NCBI RefSeq assembly: GCF_030362935.1
Contig: NZ_JAUCDY010000007.1
Location: 1-64,000, forward strand
DNA length: 64,000 bases
Source: Thiopseudomonas acetoxidans
GTDB lineage: Bacteria; Pseudomonadota; Gammaproteobacteria; Pseudomonadales; Pseudomonadaceae
Direction: 5' to 3'
Every line of letters begins with the position of its first letter. The first letter of the stretch is position 1. A program made the translations under genes and the position numbers. The notes under the pieces are model-generated. The model had not been told where the DNA came from and searched no databases. It worked only from the letters and a program-made list of their open reading frames with translations. This document shows positions 9,515 to 18,937 of the stretch, in pieces.

Positions 9515-10839
9515 TGCTCACCTCGACGCTGACGTGGGCTTTGCTGATCCAGTTGGCGTAAAAACTCAAGCTTTTCAGCAATCTTGATTTCTAGTCCGCG
9601 CGGCACAGGCTGATAATACTGCTGCGGCGTCATATCCTCAGGAAAATAATCTTCACCTGCTGCGTAACCATTAGGCTCATCATGGGCATAGCGGTATTCA
9701 TCACCATAACCCAGGTCCTTCATTAAGTTGGTTGGTGCATTACGCAAGTGCAAGGGCACTTCTAGCGAGCCCTGCTGCTGCGCATCACGTCGTGCTGCAT
9801 TGTAAGCCATATACACCGCGTTACTTTTTGCCGCGCAAGCCAAATAAATAATTGCTTGTGCCACCGCCAGCTCACCCTCGGGACTGCCTAAACGCTCCTG
9901 CACCTGCCAGCCCGCCAAGCACAGACTTAATGCACGCGGGTCCGCATTGCCAATATCCTCACTGGCCATGCGTACTACGCGGCGGGCAATGTAAAGGGGA
10001 TCGCAACCGCCATCCAGCATGCGTGTATACCAATACAACGCCGCATCCGGATCGGAACCCCGCACTGATTTATGCAGTGCGGAAATTTGGTCGTAAAACG
10101 CTTCGCCGCCCTTATCAAAACGGCGCAAGGTTTCGCCCAATACTTCACCCAGCAACTCTTCGCTAATAGTTTGCCCGTCTTCGACCAAGTCTGCGGCATT
10201 TTCCAACAGGTTTAATAACCGCCGACCATCGCCATCAGCGGCGCGCACCAATAACTCTATTGCCGCTTCATTGAGCTGCAAGCCTCGCGCCGACAAGCCT
10301 CGCGGCTCAGTTAAAGCACGCTGCAAGAGTTGTTTAAGTGCTGCCTCATCTAGGTTTTTTAATACATAAACCCGTGCGCGTGACAACAACGCATTATTTA
10401 ACTCAAAAGAGGGGTTTTCTGTGGTCGCACCAATAAAAATAAAAGTGCCGTCTTCCACATAGGGTAAAAAAGCATCTTGTTGACCTTTGTTAAACCGGTG
10501 CACTTCATCAACAAATAAGATACAACGACGTTGATTCTGAGCTGCCTGAAACTTAGCTTCTTCAACCGCTTGACGAATTTCCTTAACCCCAGCCATTACC
10601 GCCGACAGAGTAATAAAGTGCGCGTCACTGACCTTGGCCAGCAAGCGCGCCAACGTCGTTTTACCGACTCCAGGTGGTCCCCAAAACAGCATCGAGTGCA
10701 AAGCTCCCTGTTCGATGGCTTCACGCAGGGGTTTGCCACGCGCCAGAATATGCTGCTGACCTACATACTCATTTAGGTTCTCTGCCCGCAGTCGCGCAGC
10801 TAGCGGTTGAGTTAAAGGCTCATTAGCAAACAAATCCAT
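9511..10839 (-). CDS. rarA: Replication-associated recombination protein A (MgsA)
   Basis: AAA+ ATPase of the clamp-loader family that acts at stalled replication forks with SSB and RecA. It is 442 residues. Walker A is WGPPGVGKTTLARLL near residue 50, Walker B is CILFVDEVHRFNKGQQ near 105, and GATTENPSFELNNALLSR is the sensor 1/arginine-finger region. The C-terminal tetramerisation part starts DKGGEAFYDQISALHKSVRGSDPD, characteristic of RarA and WRNIP1. It starts 2 bases downstream of the lolA stop and overlaps crcB by 4 bases, so ftsK-lolA-rarA-crcB is likely one operon. Confidence 0.96.
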   Translation of the reverse strand: MDLFANEPLTQPLAARLRAENLNEYVGQQHILARGKPLREAIEQGALHSMLFWGPPGVGKTTLARLLAKVSDAHFITLSAVMAGVKEIRQAVEEAKFQAAQNQRRCILFVDEVHRFNKGQQDAFLPYVEDGTFIFIGATTENPSFELNNALLSRARVYVLKNLDEAALKQLLQRALTEPRGLSARGLQLNEAAIELLVRAADGDGRRLLNLLENAADLVEDGQTISEELLGEVLGETLRRFDKGGEAFYDQISALHKSVRGSDPDAALYWYTRMLDGGCDPLYIARRVVRMASEDIGNADPRALSLCLAGWQVQERLGSPEGELAVAQAIIYLACAAKSNAVYMAYNAARRDAQQQGSLEVPLHLRNAPTNLMKDLGYGDEYRYAHDEPNGYAAGEDYFPEDMTPQQYYQPVPRGLEIKIAEKLEFLRQLDQQSPRQRRGEQ

Positions 10840-10841
10840 TG

Positions 10842-11489
10842 TTATTCCTCAATAACATCAACACCTTCAGGTACGTTGAACTGAAATAGAGAGTCATCCA
10901 TAGCGGTATTCATTTTAAGATCAAAAAAGTAAAGATTGGTTTTTTGTCCAACCGCATCTTCAAGCTGCATATCATTAATCAAGCCATCGCGAAACGACAA
11001 TCGTAGGCGATCAAACAGAGTATCCTTGGCCTTTGGCGTCAGGACAAAATCAACTATCGAGCGATTTTGCTGATACTCAACAAAAAAACTTTCTTCGATT
11101 TGCGCCATATCACCAGACAGCAACAATGCAGGCGTGTGCGTCATGCGCTCATCTAGGGTCTGCATCGTAACCTGCATCAAGTCTGGGTCATACAGCCACA
11201 CTGTTTTACCATCCGAAACCAATTCTTGCTGCATAGGCTCTTCAGTATGCCAAGTAAATTTACCGGGACGCTTCAGGCTCATATGTCCACGGGCTTCCTG
11301 AATCCGCACACCACTACCATCCAGCGTTAGCTGAGTAAAATCGGCATCTATGGTGTGTGCATCAGCTAACAAAGCTGTCAGTTTTGCAACAGCCATTGAC
11401 TGTTCTTGCGCCTGGGCAATCCCAATCAAGGAAATCAATCCCAACAATGCGGCAGTTAAGCTACGTTTTACACTCACTATATTCATCAT
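10842..11489 (-). CDS. lolA: Outer-membrane lipoprotein carrier LolA
   Basis: Periplasmic chaperone that ferries lipoproteins from LolCDE to LolB. It is 215 residues with a signal peptide ending AQAQEQ near residue 28. The hydrophobic-barrel fold is indicated by HTIDADFTQL, PGKFTWHTEEPMQQELVSDG and TVWLYDPDLMQVTMQ. The double Met start leaves a one-codon uncertainty. It lies 12 bases after ftsK and 2 before rarA, conserved synteny in gammaproteobacteria. Confidence 0.95.
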   Translation of the reverse strand: MMNIVSVKRSLTAALLGLISLIGIAQAQEQSMAVAKLTALLADAHTIDADFTQLTLDGSGVRIQEARGHMSLKRPGKFTWHTEEPMQQELVSDGKTVWLYDPDLMQVTMQTLDERMTHTPALLLSGDMAQIEESFFVEYQQNRSIVDFVLTPKAKDTLFDRLRLSFRDGLINDMQLEDAVGQKTNLYFFDLKMNTAMDDSLFQFNVPEGVDVIEE

Positions 11490-11501
11490 AATATTCCCAA
11501 A

Positions 11502-13889
11502 TTAATCTTTAACAGGCGGTGGCGCTAACACATCGCGCGAACCGTTATGTGCTGCCGATGAAACAACTCCAGCCGCTTCCATCGCATCAACTATGCGAGC
11601 CGCACGGTTATAACCCACTCTAAATTTACGCTGTACTGAAGATATGGAGACACGGCGTTCTTCGGTAACAAAACGCACCGCCTCATCAAACAAAGGGTCA
11701 TCTTCCAAGTCTTCGCCACCCTCAAAAGAACCTGTACTTTCTTCTAAACCAGCTAAAATCTCTTCAAAATATTCTGGTGCGCCTCGAGCCTTCCACGCAT
11801 CAACCACACGATGCACTTCATCATCAGCGACAAAAGCACCATGCACGCGAATCGGCAAACTGGTACCAGGTGGCAAATACAGCATATCTCCATGACCTAA
11901 CAGCTGCTCAGCCCCGCCCTCATCCAAAATCGTGCGCGAATCGATACGGCTAGAGACTTGGAAAGCAATACGCGTCGGGATATTGGCTTTAATCAAGCCA
12001 GTAATGACATCTACCGAGGGTCGCTGCGTCGCTAAAATCAAATGAATACCGGCAGCGCGGGCTTTTTGTGCAATGCGCGCAATCAGCTCTTCAACTTTCT
12101 TACCGACAATCATAATCATATCGGCAAACTCATCCACCACCACTACGATAGTAGGCAACTTTTCCAAAGTTGGCCGCACATCATCAACATGTTCTTGCTT
12201 AAAGGTGGGATCCGCTATGGGCTCACCCGCTTCTATGGCTTCTTTCACCTTGCGGTTGTAGCCCGCCAAGTTACGCACGCCCAGCATCGACATCAGCTTG
12301 TAGCGACGGTCCATTTCTGCCACACACCAGCGCAAAGCATTAGCGGCTTCTTTCATGTCAGTCACAACCGGACAAAGCAGGTGCGGAATGCCTTCGTAAA
12401 CAGACAGCTCCAGCATTTTTGGGTCAATCATAATCAGGCGCGCATCATCAGGTGAGGATTTAAACAGAATGGATAAAATCATCGCATTCACCCCCACAGA
12501 CTTACCCGAACCTGTAGTTCCTGCCACCAGTAAATGCGGCATCTTGGCTAGATCAGCAATAATTGGCTTACCACCAATATCATGCCCCAAGCCTAAAGCA
12601 ACCGGTGATTTCGCATCATCAAACTCTGGCGTTTCTAGCACCTCAGCAAAACGCACTATCTGTCGATCTTCGTTAGGGATTTCAATACCTACCGTAGTTT
12701 TTCCCGGAATAACCTCAACCACCCGCACGCTAAGCATCGCCAGCGAGCGCGCTAAATCTTTAGCCAAATTAGAAATACGACTGACTTTAATACCGGGGGC
12801 TAATTGAATTTCAAAACGCGTCACCACAGGTCCCGGATGCACGGACTCAACCTGCACCTCGACACCGAACTCTTTTAACTTGATTTCTAGCAGGCGCGAC
12901 ATTCCCTGCAAGGATTCTTCTGAATAGCTTTGCTTTTTCGGCTTGGGACGATCCAGTAACGATAAAGGCGGTAGCGTACCGGCCATCGCCTCATCAACAA
13001 ACAACGAGGTTTGTTTTTCCTGCATGGCTCGACGACTTGGTTGTTGCACACTGCTGTCCGGCAAAGAAATAACAGGCTCTTTGCGCCCTGCGTTGCCTTG
13101 CACCCGTTTTGCTAGCTGCTCCTCACGCCTAACAATGCGTTCACGCGCGCGGTTTTGCTCATCGCGATCCGTAATTCTCGGTGCCACTACCTGCGCCACT
13201 TTCTCATCGATATCACGTTGGCGCTGCTGCTCAGTACGGCGTTGATAAAAAGCCTCTCTAGAGTCACGTATCTTGACTACGCACCAATTCACAGCGGCTA
13301 AAGTAAGCTCACCCACCAATTCCATGACACGAAACCATGATAAATTAGCAAATAAAGTGACGCCCAATAAAAACAGCGCCAACAGCAGAACGGTTGCCCC
13401 CTGCACATTAAGTAACTGTTCAAGCGGCGGAGCTAAGACTTTGCCAAAAATATTGAAATTATTCGGTGAGTTTTCTGGCTGTTCAAAATGCAATCTAGCC
13501 AACGCAGCGCCCGAACCCAGCAGCAACAGTAAACCAAAAGAACGGACGGCCAATAATGCCGGACGCCATACAAAGGCTTGATTGCGTCCTTTAAACAGCA
13601 TAAAAACCTTAAGCATCAGGAAGAAAGGCAGCAACCAAGCGAAATAACCCAACAAGCTAAATAACACATCTGACAGCCAAGCACCCACCAAACCACCGGC
13701 GTTTTCTATTTGCTCACCCGCTCCCACCGCGCGAGTAAAGCCCGGATCTTCAGTGCTAAAGCTCAGTAAAATCATCCATAAAAAAACACAGAGGGCGGCC
13801 AGCAATATCAGCAGGCCCTCTTTTAGCCGCAGCCTAAGCTGCTGCCTCCAAGGAGCTTTTTCAGTTAAAGAAGTAACAGGCTGCTTCAA
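11502..13889 (-). CDS. ftsK: DNA translocase FtsK
   Basis: Division-septum DNA pump that segregates chromosome termini and activates XerCD at dif. It is 795 residues, near the short end for gammaproteobacteria because the linker is short. Four membrane segments lie in about 1-195. A charged linker follows (about 205-310). The alpha/beta RecA-type motor has Walker A AGTTGSGKSVGVNAM near 450 and Walker B VVVDEFADMIM near 560. The C-terminal winged-helix gamma domain, which reads KOPS, starts about 730 (RKFRVGYNRAARIVDAM). The first gene of the ftsK-lolA-rarA-crcB set. Confidence 0.96.
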   Translation of the reverse strand: MKQPVTSLTEKAPWRQQLRLRLKEGLLILLAALCVFLWMILLSFSTEDPGFTRAVGAGEQIENAGGLVGAWLSDVLFSLLGYFAWLLPFFLMLKVFMLFKGRNQAFVWRPALLAVRSFGLLLLLGSGAALARLHFEQPENSPNNFNIFGKVLAPPLEQLLNVQGATVLLLALFLLGVTLFANLSWFRVMELVGELTLAAVNWCVVKIRDSREAFYQRRTEQQRQRDIDEKVAQVVAPRITDRDEQNRARERIVRREEQLAKRVQGNAGRKEPVISLPDSSVQQPSRRAMQEKQTSLFVDEAMAGTLPPLSLLDRPKPKKQSYSEESLQGMSRLLEIKLKEFGVEVQVESVHPGPVVTRFEIQLAPGIKVSRISNLAKDLARSLAMLSVRVVEVIPGKTTVGIEIPNEDRQIVRFAEVLETPEFDDAKSPVALGLGHDIGGKPIIADLAKMPHLLVAGTTGSGKSVGVNAMILSILFKSSPDDARLIMIDPKMLELSVYEGIPHLLCPVVTDMKEAANALRWCVAEMDRRYKLMSMLGVRNLAGYNRKVKEAIEAGEPIADPTFKQEHVDDVRPTLEKLPTIVVVVDEFADMIMIVGKKVEELIARIAQKARAAGIHLILATQRPSVDVITGLIKANIPTRIAFQVSSRIDSRTILDEGGAEQLLGHGDMLYLPPGTSLPIRVHGAFVADDEVHRVVDAWKARGAPEYFEEILAGLEESTGSFEGGEDLEDDPLFDEAVRFVTEERRVSISSVQRKFRVGYNRAARIVDAMEAAGVVSSAAHNGSRDVLAPPPVKD

Positions 13890-14159
13890 AGACGAACCTC
13901 AAAAAACAAAAAAATAAATTTACAAGCCACGACAAGGCGGCACAGGCTGTTTACCACTGGAAACACATGCTGTAATAGCCATACAAGCACTTTATTATAG
14001 ACTCGCTATACTTGCGTGGATTACGCATATCCCAAATAGCAGAGCATTGTACGTCCTTATATGGATTTTTTCATGCACGGCTAGACAGAATAATCAAAGC
14101 AGATTGCATAATCTGACCAGCACTCTAAACTCTTGTTTCATTTTACCGTACTGATACCC
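13890..14159. other. Divergent intergenic region ftsK/aat
   Basis: These 270 bases separate the divergent ftsK and aat genes and should hold both promoters; I could not assign either with confidence. In Pseudomonas a thioredoxin reductase gene (trxB) normally lies here. No remnant of one is readable in any frame. Confidence 0.5.
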
Positions 14160-14846
14160 ATGACTTTTTGGCTTAAGCACAACACAACTGACTTCCCATC
14201 TCTGCAAAAAGCATTGCGCCAACCCAATGGCTTGCTCGCTATGGGTGGTGATTTATCCAGTCAGCGGCTAATTGCTGCTTATCGCCATGGCTGTTTTCCT
14301 TGGTATGCAGAAGGTCAGCCGCTGATGTGGTGGTCACCCGACCCGCGCACTGTGGTATTTCCTAACCAACTACATATACCGCGCAGCCTGAAAAAAAGCA
14401 TTAAACGTGGCACGTTTCAAGTTACTTATGACCAGGCTTTTGCGCGCGTCCTCAGCGCCTGCGCCGAACCACGCAGCACAGATTCCGGCACTTGGATAAC
14501 TCCTGCTATGCAAGCAGCCTATTGTGAACTGCATAAACTTGGCTATGCACACTCCGTTGAGGTGTGGCACCAGCAGCAACTCGTTGGCGGCTTGTATGGT
14601 ATCGCTATCGGTCAGTTATTTTTTGGTGAGTCAATGTTTGCCCGCATGAATGATGCTTCCAAAGTGGGTTTTGTCACCCTAGTGCAAGACCTTAAAGCCG
14701 CAGGCTTTGTATTAATTGATTGCCAAATGCACACCGAGCACCTGGCTCGTTTTGGTGCGCAAGAAATAAACCGCAGTGAGTTTGCTGACTATCTAGCCCA
14801 ACACTTAGATAAGCCAAACACTATGCAGTGGAATACGCATGAATAA
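14160..14846 (+). CDS. aat: Leucyl/phenylalanyl-tRNA--protein transferase
   Basis: Adds Leu or Phe from aminoacyl-tRNA to proteins with N-terminal Lys or Arg, creating N-degrons for ClpS-ClpAP. It is 228 residues with the start at 14160; an upstream in-frame ATG at 14133 gives an N-terminus unlike the family. No clear ribosome binding site is visible. Signatures are LLAMGGDLSSQRLIAAY, HGCFPWYAEGQPLMWWSPDPR (residues about 45-65) and GGLYGIAIGQLFFGESMF near 150. It overlaps ate by 8 bases, and its partners ClpS and ClpA are encoded nearby. Confidence 0.95.
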   Translation: MTFWLKHNTTDFPSLQKALRQPNGLLAMGGDLSSQRLIAAYRHGCFPWYAEGQPLMWWSPDPRTVVFPNQLHIPRSLKKSIKRGTFQVTYDQAFARVLSACAEPRSTDSGTWITPAMQAAYCELHKLGYAHSVEVWHQQQLVGGLYGIAIGQLFFGESMFARMNDASKVGFVTLVQDLKAAGFVLIDCQMHTEHLARFGAQEINRSEFADYLAQHLDKPNTMQWNTHE

Positions 14847-15540
14847 CTCTCAGAAACTGCCGCTTTTTTTAACCCAAGTGCAGACTTGTAGCTACCTTGA
14901 AGAAGAAAGCCAGTCACTTTGCCTCGATCCACAAGCACCTATCAACGCTTCAATTTTTAGCGTGCTCTCAGAGCAAGGTTTTCGCCGCAGCGGCCAGTTT
15001 ATTTATCGACCACACTGCCCCGCCTGCAACGCTTGCGTACCGGTGCGCGTGCCTGTAGCCAGCTTCACGCCTAACAAACAACAGCAACGCGTGCTAAAGC
15101 GCGGCGCACAGCTGACCGTAACCGAACACCAACCACGCTTCACTTACGAGTACTTCAAGCTGTATCAACGCTATATCGAACAGCGTCATGCAGATGGCGA
15201 GATGTACCCAGCCAACATAGAACAGTTTCAAAGCTTCTTATCTTACCCACTGCCATTTGCACGCTTTTTTGAGTTCCGTCTTAAGCAGCGTCTACTCGCA
15301 GTAGCAGTGACCGATGTACTGGACGATGGATTATCAGCGGTGTATAGCTTTTTTGAGCCTGAAGAAAAATACTTCAGCCTAGGCCGTTATGCGATTCTGT
15401 GGCAAATTGCCCATGCACAGCAATTAGGTCTAACCCATCTTTATCTAGGCTACTGGATTAAAGACTGTGCAAAAATGAACTACAAAACCCAGTACCAACC
15501 CATCGAGGGTTTTATTGATGAGCAATGGCAAAGACTCTGA
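14839..15540 (+). CDS. bpt: Aspartate/glutamate leucyltransferase (Ate/Bpt family)
   Basis: Transfers an amino acid from tRNA to N-terminal acidic residues. In bacteria of this family (Bpt) leucine is the donor, which feeds ClpS. It is 233 residues. The N-terminal domain has CSYLEEESQSLCLDP and the cysteine pair CPACNACVPVRVPV near residue 55. The C-terminal GNAT-like part includes YLGYWIKDCAKMNYK, a hallmark of the family. It overlaps aat by 8 bases and precedes infA, the usual pseudomonad arrangement. The arginyl-specific versus leucyl-specific assignment rests on family knowledge. Confidence 0.92.
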   Translation: MNNSQKLPLFLTQVQTCSYLEEESQSLCLDPQAPINASIFSVLSEQGFRRSGQFIYRPHCPACNACVPVRVPVASFTPNKQQQRVLKRGAQLTVTEHQPRFTYEYFKLYQRYIEQRHADGEMYPANIEQFQSFLSYPLPFARFFEFRLKQRLLAVAVTDVLDDGLSAVYSFFEPEEKYFSLGRYAILWQIAHAQQLGLTHLYLGYWIKDCAKMNYKTQYQPIEGFIDEQWQRL

Positions 15541-15577
15541 GCCTTATGCAGGAGCAAATCAAAGGCATTAGCTAAAT

Positions 15578-15606
15578 TTGGTTTTTTTGATAAAATGCGG
15601 CATAAT
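15578..15606 (+). promoter_or_regulatory. Candidate sigma-70 promoter for infA
   Basis: TTGGTT (15578-15583), a 17-base spacer and CATAAT (15601-15606) lie in the ate-infA gap. The predicted transcription start near 15613 would be upstream of the terminator-like hairpin described next, leaving a leader of about 60 bases before infA. Confidence 0.45.
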
Positions 15607-15622
15607 AAGCGCCGTTTTTGCT

Positions 15623-15646
15623 GCCCTTAGTTCTCAGGGCTTTTTT
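15623..15646 (+). terminator. Terminator-like hairpin in the infA leader
   Basis: Stem GCCCT/AGGGC with an 8-base loop is followed directly by TTTTTT and a further T-rich run, the classic intrinsic terminator form although the stem is only 5 bp. It could end the aat-ate transcript. It also lies between the candidate infA promoter and the infA start, so it might act as an attenuator. Confidence 0.55.
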
Positions 15647-15671
15647 ATTTTGTATTTGAGGGTTTAACTGC

Positions 15672-15890
15672 ATGTCTAAAGAAGACAGCTTCGAAATGGA
15701 AGGTACTGTCGTCGACACCCTACCTAACACCATGTTCCGTGTGGAGTTAGAAAACGGGCACGTCGTTACTGCGCATATTTCTGGCAAAATGCGCAAAAAC
15801 TATATCCGTATTCTGACAGGTGACAAGGTTCGTGTTGAACTAACGCCTTACGACCTCAGCAAGGGTCGCATTACCTACCGCGCACGTTAA
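15672..15890 (+). CDS. infA: Translation initiation factor IF-1
   Basis: A 72-residue OB-fold protein that binds the ribosomal A site during initiation. The sequence begins [19 protein letters not shown] and contains [23 protein letters not shown] split across beta strands, then [21 protein letters not shown], which is close to universal. GAGGG lies 9 bases upstream of the ATG. It sits between ate and the convergent clpA, the pseudomonad order. Confidence 0.98.
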
Positions 15891-15905
15891 TTATTCAACG
15901 TGCAT

Positions 15906-15946
15906 AAAAAACACGACCACAGCCAAGACTGGGTCGTGTTTTTTTT
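15906..15946. terminator. Bidirectional terminator infA/clpA
   Basis: An 11-bp stem, AAAACACGACC with GGTCGTGTTTT, is flanked by A and T runs on the two sides. It lies between the convergent infA and clpA and can terminate both. Confidence 0.92.
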
Positions 15947-15954
15947 GTTGCTCA

Positions 15955-18225
15955 TTACTCAAAACTAGGCAATAAACGCTGTTGCGCCTCCACCTTACAA
16001 TGCAGCGCAAGCGCGTCCCCTTCTAAGTCAAAGAAAGCCACACCCCCCTGCTCCGCCAAGTCGCCGAATAAAATAGCATCGGCCAATGGCTTTTTAATAG
16101 TTTCCTGAATCAATCGCGCCATAGGCCGTGCGCCCATCGCCGCGTCATAGCCATGCTCTGCTAACCATGCACGCGCAGACTGACTGACCTCCAGCTGTAC
16201 GGCTTTATCTTCTAATTGCGCCTGCAACTCAACCAAGAACTTATCCACTATCGAGGCTAAAACATCCGCACTTAAACGACCAAACTGAATAATGCTATCC
16301 AGCCGATTACGAAACTCTGGACTGAAGCTCTTTTTGATCACTTCCATGGCATCGGTGCTGTGATCTTGCTCAGTAAAGCCAATCGATGCACGCGCTGCTG
16401 TTTCAGCACCAGCGTTGGTGGTCATCACGATGATGACATGACGAAAATCCGCCTTGCGCCCGTTATTATCGGTCAGTGAGCCGTTATCCATCACCTGTAA
16501 CAACAGGTTGAAGACGTCTGGGTGAGCTTTTTCAATTTCATCGAGTAGCAACACGCAATGCGGTTGTTTCGTTACCGCCTCGGTAAGCAAGCCTCCTTGA
16601 TCAAAGCCTACATAACCCGGCGGCGCACCAATTAAACGCGAAACGGTATGACGCTCCATATATTCCGACATATCAAAGCGTAGTAATTCAATACCTAGGG
16701 ACTGTGCCAGTTGTTTAGCCACCTCGGTTTTACCCACACCCGTGGGTCCAGCAAACAAAAACGAGCCCACGGGTTTATTGGCTTCACGCAATCCTGCTCG
16801 GGACAGCTTAATCGCCGTTGCTAGCGCTTCAATGGCTGCATCCTGACCAAATACGGTCAGACGCAAGTCGCGCTCAAGGTTACGTAACTGGGTCTTATCG
16901 GAGCGACTCACCTGACGACTAGGGATACGAGCAATTTTGGCAACCACCTGTTCTACCTGCTCCACTTCAATACTTTCAAGTCGCTTATCCGCAGGCTGCA
17001 AGCGCTGATAGGCGCCGGCCTCATCAACCACATCCACCGCCTTATCCGGCAACAAGCGATCAGTAATGTAACGCGCCGACAGCTCTGCCGCCGCACGCAA
17101 AGCCTCGTCGCTATACAGCACCTTATGGTGCTCCTCAAAGCGCGATTTTAGGCCACGCAAAATCTGATAGGTATCTTCAATGCTGGGCTCAACCACATCC
17201 ACTTTTTGAAAGCGTCGCGCCAGTGCACGGTCTTTTTCAAAAATTTCACGGTACTCTTGGAAGGTAGTCGAACCGATACAACGAATCTCGCCACTGGAAA
17301 GCAAAGGTTTCAGCAGGTTTGATGCATCCATCACCCCACCACCCACTGCTCCCGCGCCGATGATCATATGTATTTCATCAATAAATAAAATAACTTTGGG
17401 CCGCTTGCGAATCGCATTCAGCAAGTCTTTGAAGCGCTTTTCAAAGTCACCGCGGTATTTGGTGCCCGCCAGCAAAGCGCCCATATCTAGAGAATAGACA
17501 TTACTATCCAGTAACAACTCTGGCACTTGCCCGTGCACGATTCGATAGGCCAAGCCTTCCGCAATCGCGGTTTTACCCACGCCTGCATCACCGACCAAAA
17601 GCGGGTTATTTTTCCGGCGACGAGCAAGAATTTGCGCCACGCGCTCCACTTCATGCTCGCGCCCGATTAATGGATCGATACGTCCTTGTTTAACCAAAGC
17701 ATTTAAATCTTGTGCATAGGCTAGTAAAGGATCCTGTCCTTGTCCTTCTTCGGCAAATTCTTCAGCTGATTTTGTTTGGGTTAAGTCTTTATCCTGCGGA
17801 CCACCATGAGACAGATAGCTCACCACATCCAAACGATTGATATTGTGTTTACGCAGTACATACACTGCATGGCTATCGGCCTCACTAAATACCGCAGCCA
17901 ATACACTGCCACCACCCACTTCTTGTTTACCCGAGCTTTGGCCATGGAAAACTGCACGCTGCAATACGCGCTGAAAGCCCAACGTAGGCTGAGTTTCCAT
18001 ACCCTCAAGATGCTCCGCCAATAAAGGTGTAGTACTGTTAACGAACTCTGTCAGCTCATTACGAATACTTTCCAGCTCTGCGTCGCAACCACGCAGCACA
18101 TCCGCCGCTTCTTTATTATCCAGCAACGCCAACAGTAGGTGCTCTACCGTCATATACTCATGACGCTTATTGCGCGCATCCCTAAAGGCAAGATTAAGGG
18201 TGACCTCAAGCTCCATACTCAACAT
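15955..18225 (-). CDS. clpA: ATP-dependent Clp protease ATPase subunit ClpA
   Basis: Unfoldase that feeds ClpP; with ClpS it degrades N-degron substrates. It is 756 residues, the family length. The N domain (1-145) carries RKHEYMTVEHLLLAL-like repeat sequence. The first AAA+ module has Walker A GDAGVGKTAIAEGLA near 210 and Walker B VILFIDEIHMIIGAG. The second has GPTGVGKTEVAKQLA near 490 and CVLLLDEIEKAHPDV. The loop that docks ClpP is expected near 610. clpS lies 53 bases upstream on the same strand. Confidence 0.97.
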   Translation of the reverse strand: MLSMELEVTLNLAFRDARNKRHEYMTVEHLLLALLDNKEAADVLRGCDAELESIRNELTEFVNSTTPLLAEHLEGMETQPTLGFQRVLQRAVFHGQSSGKQEVGGGSVLAAVFSEADSHAVYVLRKHNINRLDVVSYLSHGGPQDKDLTQTKSAEEFAEEGQGQDPLLAYAQDLNALVKQGRIDPLIGREHEVERVAQILARRRKNNPLLVGDAGVGKTAIAEGLAYRIVHGQVPELLLDSNVYSLDMGALLAGTKYRGDFEKRFKDLLNAIRKRPKVILFIDEIHMIIGAGAVGGGVMDASNLLKPLLSSGEIRCIGSTTFQEYREIFEKDRALARRFQKVDVVEPSIEDTYQILRGLKSRFEEHHKVLYSDEALRAAAELSARYITDRLLPDKAVDVVDEAGAYQRLQPADKRLESIEVEQVEQVVAKIARIPSRQVSRSDKTQLRNLERDLRLTVFGQDAAIEALATAIKLSRAGLREANKPVGSFLFAGPTGVGKTEVAKQLAQSLGIELLRFDMSEYMERHTVSRLIGAPPGYVGFDQGGLLTEAVTKQPHCVLLLDEIEKAHPDVFNLLLQVMDNGSLTDNNGRKADFRHVIIVMTTNAGAETAARASIGFTEQDHSTDAMEVIKKSFSPEFRNRLDSIIQFGRLSADVLASIVDKFLVELQAQLEDKAVQLEVSQSARAWLAEHGYDAAMGARPMARLIQETIKKPLADAILFGDLAEQGGVAFFDLEGDALALHCKVEAQQRLLPSFE

Positions 18226-18278
18226 GCTTCACCTCACTAAACTAAATCAAACGGCAATCTAGACGGCATATCCAATCT

Positions 18279-18620
18279 CTAGTTGCTCTCGGGCTTCACT
18301 TCACACTGTAAAGGATGCTCACATTCTCTGGCATATTGACCCACTTGCATGGCTTTGGTTTCAGCCACGTCACGGGTAAACACTCCGCAAACGGCTTGAC
18401 CCTGCCGATGCACAGCCAGCATTGTTTGCATAGCCCGCTCACGACCCATAGCAAAAAAGTCTTCCAACACCTCCACCACAAAATCCATCGGAGTGTAATC
18501 ATCATTAAGCATGATCACTTGATACATAGGTGGTGCTTGCAGCTCAGGTTCGGCCTGCCGAACTAAAATATGGCTATCTAAATCTTCTGAAAACCTTGTT
18601 GATTCTACATTCTTACTCAT
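18279..18620 (-). CDS. clpS: ATP-dependent Clp protease adaptor ClpS
   Basis: N-recognin that delivers proteins with N-terminal Leu, Phe, Tyr or Trp to ClpA. The start at 18620 gives 113 residues; a longer in-frame start at 18665 adds 15 residues without family support. The core has PPMYQVIMLNDDYTPMDFVVEVL, with the residues that contact the N-degron (N, D, D, M). VHRQGQAVCGVFTRDVAETK contains the His-Glu ClpA-contact region. The ribosome binding site is weak. It is followed by clpA and diverges from cspD. Confidence 0.95.
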   Translation of the reverse strand: MSKNVESTRFSEDLDSHILVRQAEPELQAPPMYQVIMLNDDYTPMDFVVEVLEDFFAMGRERAMQTMLAVHRQGQAVCGVFTRDVAETKAMQVGQYARECEHPLQCEVKPESN

Positions 18621-18713
18621 AATTTTTAGCGCGCTTGTCCTTAAAATATATGGCAACTCTAGCATTTTAGAGAACTTATAGTTGATCTAAGTCCTGCACT
18701 TGTCACTTTAGGC

Positions 18714-18741
18714 TTGACTCCCCCTTAAAGCTTTATATAAC
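18714..18741 (+). promoter_or_regulatory. Candidate sigma-70 promoter for cspD
   Basis: TTGACT (18714-18719), a 16-base spacer and TATAAC (18736-18741) face cspD. The implied leader is about 190 bases, long like those of cold-shock genes whose leaders refold at low temperature. Confidence 0.55.
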
Positions 18742-18937
18742 TATCATCTATTCAAAACGAAACAAAAGTTAAGTTGGGAGCAAAAGTAGTTTTTTCAACC
18801 TATTACAACATATAAAATCGCTTGGTACCCACACTTAACATCAAATACACCATGACAACGCAGAACAGACTTACATTTTTCTACCAGTTCGCATTAATTG
18901 CAGGCTGTAATTTTGAGTTATACACAGGAGTATTGAC

